From: an uncultured Hymenobacter sp.
GTDB taxonomy: Bacteria > Bacteroidota > Bacteroidia > Cytophagales > Hymenobacteraceae
DNA length: 64,000 bases
Reading direction: 5' to 3'
Assembly (NCBI GenBank): GCA_913776615.1
Contig: CAJYPK010000015.1
Coordinates: 124,001-188,000, forward strand
Made by a program: the position numbers and the translations under genes. The stretch's first letter is position 1. Each line of letters opens with the position of its first letter. This document shows positions 50,771 through 60,014 of the stretch, piece by piece. A model generated the notes under the pieces. It saw only the letters and a program-made list of their open reading frames with translations. It was not told the DNA's origin and did no database searches.

Positions 50771-50883
50771 TTGGTGTGTAAAGCTGCGGCCCGAGCGTCG
50801 TAACTCGCCAGAACCTCAGTAAAAAATACTCCTAGTGGAAGCCCCGCCTAACCGGAGTGGATATCAGGCGACGTGTATTTTAG

Positions 50884-51441
50884 CTACTCCTTTTCGACCT
50901 GCGTGTAGCTCAGCTCTACGGGCTGGGCGCGGCCGAAAATCTTCACAATAACATTGAGCTTTTTGCGCTCTTCGAATACTTCGTTGACGTTGCCGCTGAA
51001 ACCGTTGAACGGACCGTCGATGACCTTTACCAGTTCGCCCACGGTGAAGGGGGTTTCGAGCTCGGCCGTTTTCTCTTCGGCTTCGTCTACTACGCCCAGC
51101 AGACGGTTTACCTCGTTCAGCGACAGCGGCACCGGCTTGGCGTTGGAGTTCTTGCCCTCCTTGTCGCCTAGAAAGCCAATTACGCCTGGTGTGGAGGTGA
51201 TGATATTCAGTACCTCGCCGTGCGTCACATCCGAGTGGATGATGATGTAACCGGGATACAGGTTGCGCTCGCGAACGCGCTTCTTACCGTTGCGCATCTC
51301 GAACACCTTCTCAACCGGAATCAGTACCTGCGGCAACAGGTCTTGCAGGTTATGGCGACCAATTTCAGTCTCCATGTAGGTTTTAGCCTTCTTCTCCTGG
51401 CCGCTCACCGAGCGAACCACGTACCATTTCAACTCACCCAT
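50884..51441 (-). CDS. nusG: Transcription termination/antitermination factor NusG
   Basis: 185 residues. The NGN domain is MGELKWYVVRSVSGQEKKAKTYMETEI..LYPGYIIIHSDVTHGEVLNIITSTPGVIGFLG; the KOW domain is TVGELVKVIDGPFNGFSGNVNEVFEERKKLNVIVKIFGRAQPVELSYTQVEK. It couples RNA polymerase to Rho or the ribosome. It starts 11 bases after the secE stop. Confidence 0.98.
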   Translation of the reverse strand: MGELKWYVVRSVSGQEKKAKTYMETEIGRHNLQDLLPQVLIPVEKVFEMRNGKKRVRERNLYPGYIIIHSDVTHGEVLNIITSTPGVIGFLGDKEGKNSNAKPVPLSLNEVNRLLGVVDEAEEKTAELETPFTVGELVKVIDGPFNGFSGNVNEVFEERKKLNVIVKIFGRAQPVELSYTQVEKE

Positions 51442-51452
51442 TTCTCTTCGTA

Positions 51453-51650
51453 CTAGCGGGCGAAAGATTGGTAAAATGCTTTGAGGATGGAATTAAAGCT
51501 TACATCCATCAAGCCCACTACGGCGGCAAACACCAGCGACCCTACCAGCACCAGGCCGGCGCTCTTTTGCAGCTCGGTGGTCGAGGGCCACGTTACGTTG
51601 TAACGCATCTCCTCAATGGTGTCGCGGAAATAGTTGTTCAGCTTAGCCAT
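51453..51650 (-). CDS. secE: Protein translocase subunit SecE
   Basis: 65 residues from the ATG at 51650 (MAKLNNYFRDTIEEMRYNVTWPSTTELQKSAGLVLVGSLVFAAVVGLMDVSFNSILKAFYQSFAR). It has the amphipathic helix with the conserved V-T-W-P, then one membrane helix. It clamps SecY. A longer reading to 51737 would run through the terminator and tRNA-Trp and is rejected. Confidence 0.96.
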   Translation of the reverse strand: MAKLNNYFRDTIEEMRYNVTWPSTTELQKSAGLVLVGSLVFAAVVGLMDVSFNSILKAFYQSFAR

Positions 51651-51674
51651 GTCGCAATCAAGCCGGTGAGGCGT

Positions 51675-51698
51675 AAAAAAGAGCCGCCAAGCGGCGGC
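51675..51698 (-). terminator. Terminator between tRNA-Trp and secE
   Basis: On the minus strand GCCGCC, loop GCTT, GGCGGC, then TCTTTTTT. It lies 25 bases before the secE ATG, too close for another promoter in between. So secE-nusG-rplKAJL must be expressed by reading through it, or it regulates them. Confidence 0.85.
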
Positions 51699-51707
51699 CC
51701 TAGGTGG

Positions 51708-51778
51708 CACGAGTGGAGAGATTCGAACTCCCATCAAAGGTTTTGGAGACCTCTATTCTACCCTTGAACTACACTCGT
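51708..51778 (-). tRNA. tRNA-Trp (CCA)
   Basis: 71 bases. Acceptor ACGAGTG/CACTCGT, D stem GTTC/GAAT, anticodon loop CTCCAAA (anticodon CCA), T stem GGGAG/CTCTC with loop TTCGAAT, and discriminator G73 as expected for Trp. The 3' CCA is encoded at 51705-51707. It is placed between tuf and secE, as in many bacteria. Confidence 0.95.
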
Positions 51779-51818
51779 GTATGTGGTTCCTACTTAACGT
51801 TGTTCGTTAACGGGAGTG

Positions 51819-51849
51819 CAAAGGTACGAAACTTTTTAAATAAAACAAA
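51819..51849 (-). promoter_or_regulatory. Promoter of tRNA-Trp-secE-nusG-rplKAJL
   Basis: The minus strand reads TTTG (51846-51849), 19 bases, TACCTTTG (51819-51826). Both boxes match the Bacteroidota consensus. The -33 box lies in the U-tract of the tuf terminator. Confidence 0.85.
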
Positions 51850-51878
51850 TCCGCCCCCGAAAAATCGGAGGCGGATTG
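51843..51878 (-). terminator. tuf terminator
   Basis: The stem AATCCGCCCCCGA/TCGGAGGCGGATT (51848-51860 with 51865-51877, 12 of 13 positions) is followed on the minus strand by TGTTTTATTT. It lies 28 bases past the tuf stop. Confidence 0.88.
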
Positions 51879-51905
51879 TCTTAATTTTTAGCGATTAGGC
51901 TAAAA

Positions 51906-53093
51906 TTAGTCGAGGATTTCGGTTACCTGACCGGCACCTACCGTACGGCCACCCTCACGGATAGCGAAGCGGAGGCCTTTCTCCATTGCTACAGCGTTGA
52001 TGAGCTCAACGGTGATGGTGATGTTGTCGCCGGGCATTACCATTTCAACGCCCTCGGGGAGGGTGATGATGCCGGTAACGTCGGTGGTACGCAGGTAGAA
52101 CTGCGGACGGTAGTTGTTGAAGAACGGAGTGTGACGGCCACCTTCCTCTTTCGAGAGCACGTACACCTCAGCCTTGAACTTTTTGTGGGGAGTTACCGAG
52201 CCGGGCTTGCAGATAACCATGCCACGACGGATGTCGTCCTTGTCGATACCGCGGAGCAGCAGACCTACGTTGTCGCCAGCCTCACCACGGTCAAGGATTT
52301 TGCGGAACATTTCCACACCCGTTACGGTCGACTTGAGGCCTTGGGCACCCATGCCGAGGATGTCAACTTGCTCACCCGAGTTGATAACGCCGCGCTCGAT
52401 ACGACCAGTGGCTACGGTGCCACGGCCGGTGATCGAGAACACATCTTCTACCGGCATCAGGAAGGGCAGGTCGGTCAGACGAGCGGGGATCGGAATGAAC
52501 GAGTCAACCGCGTCCATCAGCTCGTTGATTTTGGGAACCCAGTTGGCATCGCCGTTCAGGCCGCCGAGGGCCGAACCCTGGATAACGGGGATGTTGTCAC
52601 CGTCGAAGTTGTAGAACGACAGCAGTTCGCGGATTTCCATTTCCACGAGCTCGAGCAGCTCGGGGTCATCCACCATGTCCACTTTGTTCATGAACACAAC
52701 CAGTTGGGGAACACCTACTTGACGAGCGAGCAGGATGTGCTCACGAGTCTGGGGCATCGGGCCGTCGGTAGCAGCTACTACGAGGATAGCGCCGTCCATC
52801 TGGGCAGCACCCGTTACCATGTTCTTCACGTAGTCGGCGTGACCGGGGCAGTCAACGTGCGCGTAGTGACGGTTAGCAGTGGCGTACTCTACGTGAGCGG
52901 TGTTGATGGTAATACCACGCTCTTTTTCCTCGGGGGCGTTGTCAATCGAGGAGAAGTCGCGCTTTTCAGCCAGACCCTGGTTAGCCAGCACCGTGGTGAT
53001 AGCTGCGGTCAGGGTCGTCTTGCCGTGGTCAACGTGACCGATGGTGCCGATGTTTACGTGCGGCTTCGACCGGTCGAAATTTTCTTTAGCCAT
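51906..53093 (-). CDS. tuf: Elongation factor Tu
   Basis: 395 residues: [15 protein letters not shown] (P-loop), [26 protein letters not shown] (G3), NKVDMVD (G4) and GSALGG (G5), followed by domains II and III. It carries aminoacyl-tRNA to the A site. It stands in the conserved tRNA-tuf-tRNA-Trp-secE order. The 174-base leader to tRNA-Thr contains a -7-like box at 53241. Confidence 0.98.
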   Translation of the reverse strand: MAKENFDRSKPHVNIGTIGHVDHGKTTLTAAITTVLANQGLAEKRDFSSIDNAPEEKERGITINTAHVEYATANRHYAHVDCPGHADYVKNMVTGAAQMDGAILVVAATDGPMPQTREHILLARQVGVPQLVVFMNKVDMVDDPELLELVEMEIRELLSFYNFDGDNIPVIQGSALGGLNGDANWVPKINELMDAVDSFIPIPARLTDLPFLMPVEDVFSITGRGTVATGRIERGVINSGEQVDILGMGAQGLKSTVTGVEMFRKILDRGEAGDNVGLLLRGIDKDDIRRGMVICKPGSVTPHKKFKAEVYVLSKEEGGRHTPFFNNYRPQFYLRTTDVTGIITLPEGVEMVMPGDNITITVELINAVAMEKGLRFAIREGGRTVGAGQVTEILD

Positions 53094-53240
53094 TGTAAAG
53101 AGTGAAGAAAAAAGAGGGGAATTATAAACTTGAAAGCAACTAGAATGGCCCTATCGCAAGAAAAGCGAAACCCAGCTTGGGCCAATTCAGGCTTGAGTGC
53201 TGCGTATCGCTTTCGATTGCTGACCCGGCGCTTCTCATCG

Positions 53241-53248
53241 CAAAGATA
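53241..53248 (-). promoter_or_regulatory. Possible tuf promoter -7 box
   Basis: The minus strand reads TATCTTTG, between tRNA-Thr and tuf. The -33 region would fall in the 3' end of the tRNA gene and shows no clear TTG. It may add tuf-only transcription to read-through from the tRNA promoter. Confidence 0.45.
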
Positions 53249-53267
53249 AGCAGCGTCGTATTTGCTG

Positions 53268-53339
<72 letters not shown>

Positions 53340-53360
53340 TTATTTTACTTTAAAACTTTG

Positions 53361-53433
53361 AGCGGGAGACGAGGTTCGAACCCGCGACCTGCAGCTTGGA
53401 AGGCTGCCGCTCTACCAACTGAGCTACTCCCGC
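53361..53433 (-). tRNA. tRNA-Gly (UCC)
   Basis: 73 bases. Acceptor GCGGGAG/CTCCCGC with discriminator T, D stem GCTC/GAGC, anticodon stem GCAGC/GCTGC with loop CTTCCAA (anticodon TCC), T arm with loop TTCGAAC. It lies between tRNA-Tyr and tRNA-Thr. Confidence 0.95.
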
Positions 53434-53441
53434 GTGAGGGA

Positions 53442-53509
53442 GTTATGAACCAAGGGCACGAATTATGAGTCCAAAATTAACTCATAATTTTCAACTCATA
53501 ATTCATAAC
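53442..53509. repeat. Inverted repeat between tRNA-Gly and tRNA-Tyr, family B-like
   Basis: GTTATGAA (53442) pairs with TTCATAAC (53502), and inside them AATTATGAGT pairs with ACTCATAATT. A further AACTCATAATT copy lies at 53479. The units resemble those at 14071-14145. On the precursor RNA it would form a stem between two tRNAs. Confidence 0.7.
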
Positions 53510-53517
53510 CCAAATGG

Positions 53518-53597
53518 TGGGGGTAACAGGACTCGAACCTATGAACCCGAAGGAGGTGAGTTACAGTCACCCGCAATTGCCGCTATGCGATACCCCC
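53518..53597 (-). tRNA. tRNA-Tyr (GUA)
   Basis: 80 bases, class II with a long variable arm (CACCTCCTTCGGGTT region). Acceptor GGGGGTA/TACCCCC with discriminator A, anticodon loop CTGTAAC (anticodon GTA), T loop TTCGAGT. First gene of the tRNA-Tyr-Gly-Thr-tuf transcript. Confidence 0.94.
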
Positions 53598-53637
53598 ATT
53601 TTTTGGCCTCTCCCAGCCGCTTGCCGGAATTGGATCG

Positions 53638-53667
53638 CAAAGGTACAGGTTTTTTTAGAACATGCAA
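53638..53667 (-). promoter_or_regulatory. Promoter of the tRNA-Tyr-Gly-Thr-tuf operon
   Basis: The minus strand reads TTG (53665-53667), 19 bases, TACCTTTG (53638-53645), about 40 bases before tRNA-Tyr. A close match to the Bacteroidota consensus. Confidence 0.8.
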
Positions 53668-53758
53668 GAGGCAGGGCTAAAAAAGTTATTTCTTTTTCTT
53701 ACCCCGTCTATTTTCCTCACATACTTACACTACCTTTTTTCACCGACTACAACTTGAT

Positions 53759-56320
53759 TTACATTAAGTTGTAATAGGCTTTGAGCCGCTCATCAGTTTC
53801 TTTCGTTTTTATGTCCAACAAAGTTGCTTTTAGTTCGGGCTGGCTGGCGACGAGCGCCATTAGGCCGCGGTAGGCGCCCAGCCGTACGACATACTGTGGG
53901 TGCGTACGTGCTAGTTTTTCCAGCGTCTGCACGCCTTTATCGCGCTCAACGACGGGCATCTGCACCATAAAGGTGCCGAATGCCTGGAGGTAGGTGTACA
54001 GGTCGGCATCGGTGAGGTCGGGCAGGCGACGCATAAACCACGCGTATTGTTCCATGCCGCCCCGCTGAGCATAATACTTAGCAACGGCCACTATCAGGCC
54101 CGAGTTCGGGGTATTTTCGAGCGCCGCTATCTGGGGCCGGGCATCGACGGCGGGCAGCTTGTTGAGGGCATCAATGGCGGCTCCTTCGACCACGTAGGAA
54201 CTATCGCGCAGAGCCGCCTGGTAGGTCGTCAAGTAATTTTCGTTAGGGAAGCTGGCCAGGGTGATGAGGGCCTGCGCCCGCACGGCACTGCTTGGGTCGG
54301 TTGTAGCAAGGCGCTGGATATCGGTGCGTACGGCATTGGCGCTGGGGCCCCGATAGCCACGCAGGTGGTCGAGCGCAGTACGCCGGATGACGTAGAAATT
54401 ATCCAGCAGGGCATTGCGCATGAGGCCACTGACGGAGAAGTCATTTGTCTTATTCTGGAGTAGGTCTAGTACCTCGTAACGCTGCAAGTAATTCTGGGCA
54501 TGGTAGAACTGAAAGATGAGCTCATCCATGGTGCGCTCCTCGTCCAGTTGGGCCAGCAATTGACCTTCGCTATCGAATTTCACCATAGTCGGCTTATCGG
54601 CAGCCAAGAAAGAGAAGGTCTGGTCGGCCTTCGTAATGGTGATGCGATGCTCGATAGGTTTCTCCTTTTGCCAAACGGTAATGGAAACGGGCAGACGATA
54701 GACAGGCTGGAACAACGTGTCTTGCACCTGCTGCACGTGAAGCAGTACCTGCCCATTGCTGTAACTGTGCGAAACTTTCAACTCGGGGTGACCACGCTTC
54801 ATAAACCACTGGTCGAAAAACCATTGCAAGTCTTCACCCGTGGTTTCTTCAAATGCTACCCGCAGCTTACTAATTTCGACGGAGGAGTACTTGTTTTGGT
54901 TAAGGTAGCGGTTGAGCGCTGTGAAGAAGGCGTCGTCGCCGATATACTTGCGCAGCATGTGCAGTACCCGCCCGCCCTTTTCGTAGGAGTGGCGGTCGAA
55001 CATGTCCTCATTGTTGACATAGTGGTAGCGAATGAGCGGCTCACGCTTCGACTCAGCTTCTTCCAGATAGCGGTTGAGGTCTTGCTGCTGGACGAGGGCA
55101 GCGGCATCGGCACCGTACTTGTGCTCGGCCCAGAGGTATTGCGAGTAGTTGGCAAAGCTCTCGTTGAGCGGCAGATTGCTCCACGCCTCGCAGGTAACGT
55201 AATCGCCGAACCAATGGTGAAATAATTCGTGGACGATGATAGACTCCGAGGTTTCGTAGGAATTATCCAGCAGCTCGCGGCGCGTAAGCTGAATGCCCGA
55301 GCCATGCACCGTAGCGGTGGTATTTTCCATGGCCCCGCTTACGAAGTCGCGCACGGCCACCTGCGAGTACTTTTCCCAAGGATAGTCCACGCCTAATTTT
55401 TTGGAGAAGTACTCCATCATCTCGGGCGTATTGCCAAATACTGCCTTGGCCGTATTCTTGTATTTGGGCTCCACGTAGTAATCCACCGTTTTGCCACGCC
55501 AAGTATCGGTGACTACGGCGAAGCTGCCTACGGCCAGCATGGAGAGGTAAGGGGCAGCGGGCAGGTTTTGGCGCCAGGTATCGGTGCGGCTGCCATCGGG
55601 ATTGCGGCGGGAAGTGGTAAGCACCCCGTTGGAGAGCGTTTTGAACTGCTCTTCCACGGTCAGGCTGATTTCCTGCGTCATGCGCTGGTTGGGGTGGTCG
55701 ATGGTCGGAAACCAGCAGGAACTGCCCTCCGTTTCGCCCTGCGTCCAGATTTGGCGCGGCTTGTTGCCTTCCTTGCCTATTGGGTTGATAAAGTATAGGC
55801 CCTTAGCGGCCGTGATGGCCTCGCTGCCGCCGGCGGGCAGTTCGTTAGGCCGGGCCACGTAGGCGATGCGCAGCTGGTACGGCTGGTCGCGCGAGTAGGC
55901 TTTATCGAGGTTGACGGCTAGCTGGCGGCCATCGTATTTGTACGTAAGCACCTTGCCCCCGAGTATCTGCACCGATTTAATAATAAATCCTTTGGCATCG
56001 AGCACCGCCACCGTTTGCGGGTAGAAATGCGAACGTAGCGTGAGGATAGCCGTACCGATCAGGTACTGATGCGCGTAGTCGAAGCGCACGTCGAGCTTGG
56101 TATCAGTAACGTCAGTTAGTTGGGTGGCGGCGGGCCGGTAGGGAGCAGCATCGGGCAGCCAGGATGGCACCGTGATACCACTGGAAACAGCTGGCGCACT
56201 GGGCGGTGGCTCGCTATTTTTCCGCCGCGACTCCTTGCCATGGCCGCTACCCGGCTGACCAAAGGCCGTAACGCTGGCCAGGGAAATTAAAAGGAAACTA
56301 CCGGAAAGCGAATATTTCAT
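53759..56320 (-). CDS. Exported M1-family metallo-aminopeptidase
   Basis: 853 residues, with a signal peptide (MKYSLSGSFLLISLASVTAFGQ) and then a Ser/Pro-rich linker. The M1 beta-sandwich is followed by the catalytic domain with G329-A-M-E-N333 and the zinc site H364-E-L-F-H368 with E387. Tyr in SYEKGGRVLHMLR is the likely transition-state residue. The C-terminal 280 residues hold helical HEAT-like repeats (AVRAQALITLASFPNENYLTTYQAAL). It removes N-terminal residues from peptides in the periplasm or on the surface. A single gene, convergent with none. Confidence 0.93.
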   Translation of the reverse strand: MKYSLSGSFLLISLASVTAFGQPGSGHGKESRRKNSEPPPSAPAVSSGITVPSWLPDAAPYRPAATQLTDVTDTKLDVRFDYAHQYLIGTAILTLRSHFYPQTVAVLDAKGFIIKSVQILGGKVLTYKYDGRQLAVNLDKAYSRDQPYQLRIAYVARPNELPAGGSEAITAAKGLYFINPIGKEGNKPRQIWTQGETEGSSCWFPTIDHPNQRMTQEISLTVEEQFKTLSNGVLTTSRRNPDGSRTDTWRQNLPAAPYLSMLAVGSFAVVTDTWRGKTVDYYVEPKYKNTAKAVFGNTPEMMEYFSKKLGVDYPWEKYSQVAVRDFVSGAMENTTATVHGSGIQLTRRELLDNSYETSESIIVHELFHHWFGDYVTCEAWSNLPLNESFANYSQYLWAEHKYGADAAALVQQQDLNRYLEEAESKREPLIRYHYVNNEDMFDRHSYEKGGRVLHMLRKYIGDDAFFTALNRYLNQNKYSSVEISKLRVAFEETTGEDLQWFFDQWFMKRGHPELKVSHSYSNGQVLLHVQQVQDTLFQPVYRLPVSITVWQKEKPIEHRITITKADQTFSFLAADKPTMVKFDSEGQLLAQLDEERTMDELIFQFYHAQNYLQRYEVLDLLQNKTNDFSVSGLMRNALLDNFYVIRRTALDHLRGYRGPSANAVRTDIQRLATTDPSSAVRAQALITLASFPNENYLTTYQAALRDSSYVVEGAAIDALNKLPAVDARPQIAALENTPNSGLIVAVAKYYAQRGGMEQYAWFMRRLPDLTDADLYTYLQAFGTFMVQMPVVERDKGVQTLEKLARTHPQYVVRLGAYRGLMALVASQPELKATLLDIKTKETDERLKAYYNLM

Positions 56321-56417
56321 GCGAGAGTCAGACTCTGGATAAGGCCAGCAAGTTCCGCATGAAATTAAGATTTGGCTTACCTTTAACCCCGTTTCGGCCA
56401 GCAGGGCCGGCTTCCTT

Positions 56418-56921
56418 ATGCTTCATATCAGCACTGGCCCGGCCCACAGCTGGGAGGTGGACCTCCGCGCCGCCGATTCCGTCACGCTCAACGGTCAGCC
56501 CTTTTTGTGGGACGTAGCCCCGCTGGGCGAGGGCCGCTACCACGTAGTGTACCAAGGCAAATCGTACAGCGCCGAGCTGGTAAGCGCTGATTACGCCACC
56601 AAAGCTTTCATCTTAAAAATCAACGGCCAGCGCGTCGAACTCCAAGCCCGGGACCGCTTCGACCAGCTGCTCGATCGGCTGGGCCTGAGTGGTGCGGCCT
56701 CGGCCAAAGTCAACGAATTGAAGGCCCCCATGCCCGGCCTCATCATCGATATCCGGGTGCAGCCCGGCCAGGCCGTGCAGAAGGGCGACCCGCTGCTGGT
56801 ACTGGAAGCCATGAAGATGGAAAATATTTTGAAGGCTCCCGCCGACGGCACCATCGCCAGCGTCAAAGTAGCCCAGCGCGCCAACGTAACCAAGGGGCAG
56901 GTGCTTGTGCAATTTGCCTAG
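56418..56921 (+). CDS. Biotin carboxyl carrier protein
   Basis: 167 residues. A C-terminal biotinyl-lipoyl domain (about 95-167) has the biotin site EAMK133-MEN in a hairpin, with [45 protein letters not shown]. The N-terminal 90 residues are beta-rich, as in the acetyl- or propionyl-CoA carboxylase carriers of Bacteroidota. The carboxylase subunits are not in the window. It is followed by pyrH after 35 bases. Confidence 0.9.
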   Translation: MLHISTGPAHSWEVDLRAADSVTLNGQPFLWDVAPLGEGRYHVVYQGKSYSAELVSADYATKAFILKINGQRVELQARDRFDQLLDRLGLSGAASAKVNELKAPMPGLIIDIRVQPGQAVQKGDPLLVLEAMKMENILKAPADGTIASVKVAQRANVTKGQVLVQFA

Positions 56922-56956
56922 CCTCCCTCCCACCCGACTCCCGTTATCTTTTACCC

Positions 56957-57760
56957 GTGACCTACCAACGAATTCTTCTCAAGCTCAGCGGCGAAGCGCT
57001 GATGGGCCAGCAGCAGTACGGCATCGATGCCGAGCGCTTGATGCAGTACGCCGCCGAAATCAAGACTGTAGCTGATCGGGGCGTGCAGGTAGCCGTTGTG
57101 ATTGGCGGCGGCAATATCTTCCGCGGCGTGCAGGCCGAGCATTTCGGCCTCGACCGCGTGCAGGGCGACTACATGGGTATGCTGGCTACAGTCATCAATT
57201 CTATGGCTTTACAAAGCGCCCTCGAAAAGATGGACGTGCCCACCCGCCTGTTGTCGGGGCTTACCATTCAGCGAGTGTGCGAGCCGTACATCCGCCGCCG
57301 GGCAGTTCGACACTTAGAAAAAGGCCGCGTGGTCATCTTCGGGGCCGGCATCGGCTCGCCCTATTTTACCACCGATTCGGCAGCCTCGCTGCGTGCCATT
57401 GAGATTGAAGCCGATGTGGTACTCAAAGGCACCCGTGTCAATGGCATTTACACCGCTGACCCTGAGAAAGACTCCACGGCCACGCGCTACACCGAAATCA
57501 CGTTTGACGAGGTTATCTCCAAAAACCTGAACGTGATGGACATGACGGCCTTCACGCTGTGCAAGGAGAATAATCTGCCCATCATCGTATTCGACATGAA
57601 CTCGCAGGGCAACCTGGAGCGTCTGATCGCTGGCGAGAGCCTGGGTACCCTTGTAACAATGGCACCCGGTACCGATGCCCAGCGGACCTCCGCCGCGCAG
57701 CTCGACGCCAAGCACAGCGGCTTGCAGCCGCTGGTTGGCAATCAACCCGAACAGGCCTAA
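56957..57760 (+). CDS. pyrH: UMP kinase
   Basis: 267 residues from a GTG start ([17 protein letters not shown]). The amino-acid-kinase fold shows [84 protein letters not shown] and [15 protein letters not shown]. It makes UDP from UMP and ATP. A tail of about 30 Ala/Gln-rich residues goes beyond the usual 235-240. It stands before frr, as in most bacteria, but rpsB and tsf are not adjacent. Confidence 0.96.
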   Translation: MTYQRILLKLSGEALMGQQQYGIDAERLMQYAAEIKTVADRGVQVAVVIGGGNIFRGVQAEHFGLDRVQGDYMGMLATVINSMALQSALEKMDVPTRLLSGLTIQRVCEPYIRRRAVRHLEKGRVVIFGAGIGSPYFTTDSAASLRAIEIEADVVLKGTRVNGIYTADPEKDSTATRYTEITFDEVISKNLNVMDMTAFTLCKENNLPIIVFDMNSQGNLERLIAGESLGTLVTMAPGTDAQRTSAAQLDAKHSGLQPLVGNQPEQA

Positions 57761-57851
57761 TTACTGCCTGGGGGTTGCAAGCTCACACTGACAATCAGTC
57801 ATTTGCTTGCAATTCTCGGCTAATACTTTATAACTCATAATTTTTTCAAAA

Positions 57852-58415
57852 GTGGACGAGGAAATTCAATTCTACCTCAGCGACGCTGAGGAGTCGATGG
57901 GCAAGGCCGTAGCCCACGTGGGCGTAGAAATGGGTCGCATTCGGGCGGGCAAGGCTTCGCCGGCGATGCTCGACGGGCTGCGCGTAGATTATTACGGCAC
58001 GCCTACCCCAGTATCGCAAATTGCTAATATCGCGGCTCCCGACCCCCGCTCGCTGCACATCAAGCCCTGGGAGAAGAACATGGTGAGTGAGATAGTGAAG
58101 GCCATCAAAAACAGCGACCTGGGCCTCAACCCCGTGGCCGATGCCGACGGCGTGCGCCTCAATATCCCAGCCATGACCGAAGAGCGTCGCCGCGACCTCG
58201 TGAAGCAGGCCAAGAATGAAGTAGAAAGCGGCAAGGTGCGCGTACGCGCCATTCGCAAAGACACTAACGAGGCCCTGCGCAAGCTGCAAAAAGACGGTGC
58301 TTCGGAAGACGCCGTGAAGGATGCCGAAGCAAAGGTGCAGAAGTACACCGACGCCCATATCATCGAAGTAGACAAGCTCTTCGCTAAGAAGGAGTCGGAA
58401 ATCATGACCATCTGA
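57852..58415 (+). CDS. frr: Ribosome recycling factor
   Basis: 187 residues from a GTG start at 57852. MGRIRAGKASPAMLDGLRVDYYGTPTPVSQIANIAAPDPRSLHIKPWEK and EERRRDLVKQAKNEVESGKVRVRAIRKDTNEALRKL are typical. With EF-G it splits the post-termination ribosome. It follows pyrH by 91 bases and precedes a bidirectional terminator. Confidence 0.97.
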   Translation: MDEEIQFYLSDAEESMGKAVAHVGVEMGRIRAGKASPAMLDGLRVDYYGTPTPVSQIANIAAPDPRSLHIKPWEKNMVSEIVKAIKNSDLGLNPVADADGVRLNIPAMTEERRRDLVKQAKNEVESGKVRVRAIRKDTNEALRKLQKDGASEDAVKDAEAKVQKYTDAHIIEVDKLFAKKESEIMTI

Positions 58416-58432
58416 GGTCATTGCTTCACAAC

Positions 58433-58466
58433 AAAAAAGCCTGGCGAGTTGTCGCCAGGCTTTTTT
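58433..58466. terminator. Bidirectional terminator between frr and nadD
   Basis: A 9-base perfect stem GCCTGGCGA/TCGCCAGGC, 4-base loop, with six A on one side and six T on the other. It ends both convergent operons. Confidence 0.93.
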
Positions 58467-58484
58467 GTTGGACTTGAAGTTTTC

Positions 58485-59066
58485 TTATAAAGCGTTGCTA
58501 GATAGCTCTGCCTCTACTACGGGCGGCACTAAGTAACGAATAGACTGGCCCTGGCGCAGGCTTTCCCGCACATAGGTGGCCGATATGTCAAGCAAAGGGG
58601 CCTGCATTATCTGCACCCGGGGGAAAGCGGCCAAGTCGGGAACCGGGGTGCCGGGGCGTGGGTACACGTAAATGTCGGTTTCGGCCAGCAGACGCTCGGC
58701 TTGCTGCCAGCGGGGTAGCCCGGGGAGGTTGTCGCCGCCCATCAGCAGCACGAACTCTGTGGCGGGATGGCAGGCGCGGAGGGCGTCGAGCGTAGTAATG
58801 GTGTAGCTGGGGCGCGGAAGCTCAAACTCGATAGCCTCGGCCCGCAGGCGAGGATTACCGGCAATGGCTTGCGCTACAAAGTGCAGCCGCTGGGCTTCCG
58901 GCAGCAGCTCGGCCCCGACCTTGAATGGGTTCTGCGGCGACACGACCAGCCACACTTCCACTAAATCGGTGCGCGTGGCGAAGTGCTCGGCCAAGATGAG
59001 GTGGCCGACGTGGATGGGATTGAAGGAGCCGAAGAGCAGGCCCACACGCCGGGGAGCCGGCATCAT
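58485..59066 (-). CDS. nadD: Nicotinate-nucleotide adenylyltransferase
   Basis: 193 residues. The nucleotidyl-transferase motifs are GLLFGSFNPIHVGHLILAE and LLDISATYVRESLRQGQSIRYLVP. It makes deamido-NAD from NaMN and ATP in NAD synthesis. It starts inside the gmk stop (4-base ATGA overlap), so it is translationally coupled. Confidence 0.94.
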   Translation of the reverse strand: MMPAPRRVGLLFGSFNPIHVGHLILAEHFATRTDLVEVWLVVSPQNPFKVGAELLPEAQRLHFVAQAIAGNPRLRAEAIEFELPRPSYTITTLDALRACHPATEFVLLMGGDNLPGLPRWQQAERLLAETDIYVYPRPGTPVPDLAAFPRVQIMQAPLLDISATYVRESLRQGQSIRYLVPPVVEAELSSNAL

Positions 59067-59653
59067 ACCACCTCGGGGTTGTCGTCGGCCTGGATAAAGT
59101 CGCGCACGAGCTTTTCGGCCTGGGCCACGGCTTCTTCCAGGTTATCGTTGACTACGGCCACGTCAAACTTATCCTCGAAAGCTAGCTCGAACGTGGCTTT
59201 GTATACCCGCGACGAGATGCTGGAAGAGGAATCGGTATTCCGGGCCGTGAGGCGCTGGGCCAAGGCCTCAATGGAAGGCGGACGCACGAAGATAGCCAGC
59301 GCCCGGTCCTTGTAGAACTGCTTGATGCTGAGACCACCTTTGACGTCTACATCAAGGATGGCGTGCTTACCACTAGCCCAGATGCGCTCGATTTCCGATT
59401 TGAGCGTGCCATAAAACGCTCCCTCGTATACCTCTTCCCACTCCACAAATTCGTCGTGACGGATTTTATCCTGAAAATCCGCCACCGAAATGAAGTGGTA
59501 ATCTTTGCCATTGACCTCGGCGCGACCCCGACGGTCGCGGGTGCAAGCCGAGATGGAAAAGCTCAACTCAGGAATTAACTCCATGAGTCGGTGCACGATA
59601 GTCGTTTTGCCCGCGCCTGAAGGCGCCGAGAATACAATGATTTTGCCCTGCAT
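59063..59653 (-). CDS. gmk: Guanylate kinase
   Basis: 196 residues: P-loop FSAPSGAGKTTIVHRLM, GMP-binding SFSISACTRDRRGRAEVNGKDYHFIS, EWEEVYEGAFYGT, and the LID region RLTARNTDSSSSISSRV. It makes GDP from GMP and ATP. It follows the small zinc protein gene by 12 bases and overlaps nadD by 4. Confidence 0.96.
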   Translation of the reverse strand: MQGKIIVFSAPSGAGKTTIVHRLMELIPELSFSISACTRDRRGRAEVNGKDYHFISVADFQDKIRHDEFVEWEEVYEGAFYGTLKSEIERIWASGKHAILDVDVKGGLSIKQFYKDRALAIFVRPPSIEALAQRLTARNTDSSSSISSRVYKATFELAFEDKFDVAVVNDNLEEAVAQAEKLVRDFIQADDNPEVV

Positions 59654-59665
59654 AGGGCTACAAAG

Positions 59666-59962
59666 CTAGGCTATTTCGGCGTGCAATCGCGCCATGATGG
59701 CGTGCGGCAGACCGGAGGGAGCAGCCTGACGGCCTACTTTCTGGTTTAGAAAGTTGATAAAAAACTGCTGCTTCTTGATATCATCGAAGCAGGGCGAGCA
59801 ATCATCGCCGTGATGAATGAGGTAATCCTCATCTTCTTCCGTCAGGACCCGTCCATCGAGAAGCTGGTCAAGTACAATGTTCACGCGGTCGCAGTCGGGG
59901 ACGCTGGCCAGGGGCGAGGCAAGGGGAGCCGACAGGTTGGTTGTAGTAGCGGTAGCTTCCAT
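59666..59962 (-). CDS. Small zinc-type anti-sigma factor
   Basis: 98 residues. It has the H51-x3-C55-x2-C58 motif of ZAS anti-sigma factors (HGDDCSPC), after a helical stretch with VNIVLDQLLDGRVLTEEDEDYLIHH. There is no membrane helix, so it is soluble. It starts 52 bases downstream of the ECF sigma gene in the same direction, the usual partner arrangement. Its motif is redox-sensitive in related proteins (RsrA type); whether that holds here is inference. Confidence 0.75.
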   Translation of the reverse strand: MEATATTTNLSAPLASPLASVPDCDRVNIVLDQLLDGRVLTEEDEDYLIHHGDDCSPCFDDIKKQQFFINFLNQKVGRQAAPSGLPHAIMARLHAEIA

Positions 59963-60014
59963 GAGCGAAACGGGAACAGGGTCTTAGCCTGGGGTTAAAA
60001 TGGTGGAAAAAGAA

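Noticed and set aside
50771..50883. An L1-binding leader before rplK
   Set aside because: I could fold parts of this spacer but found no convincing match to the known L1 site, so no feature was called.
56328..56417. A TACCTTTA box before the biotin carrier gene as a promoter
   Set aside because: One base off the -7 consensus and no -33 box at the right distance; too weak to list.
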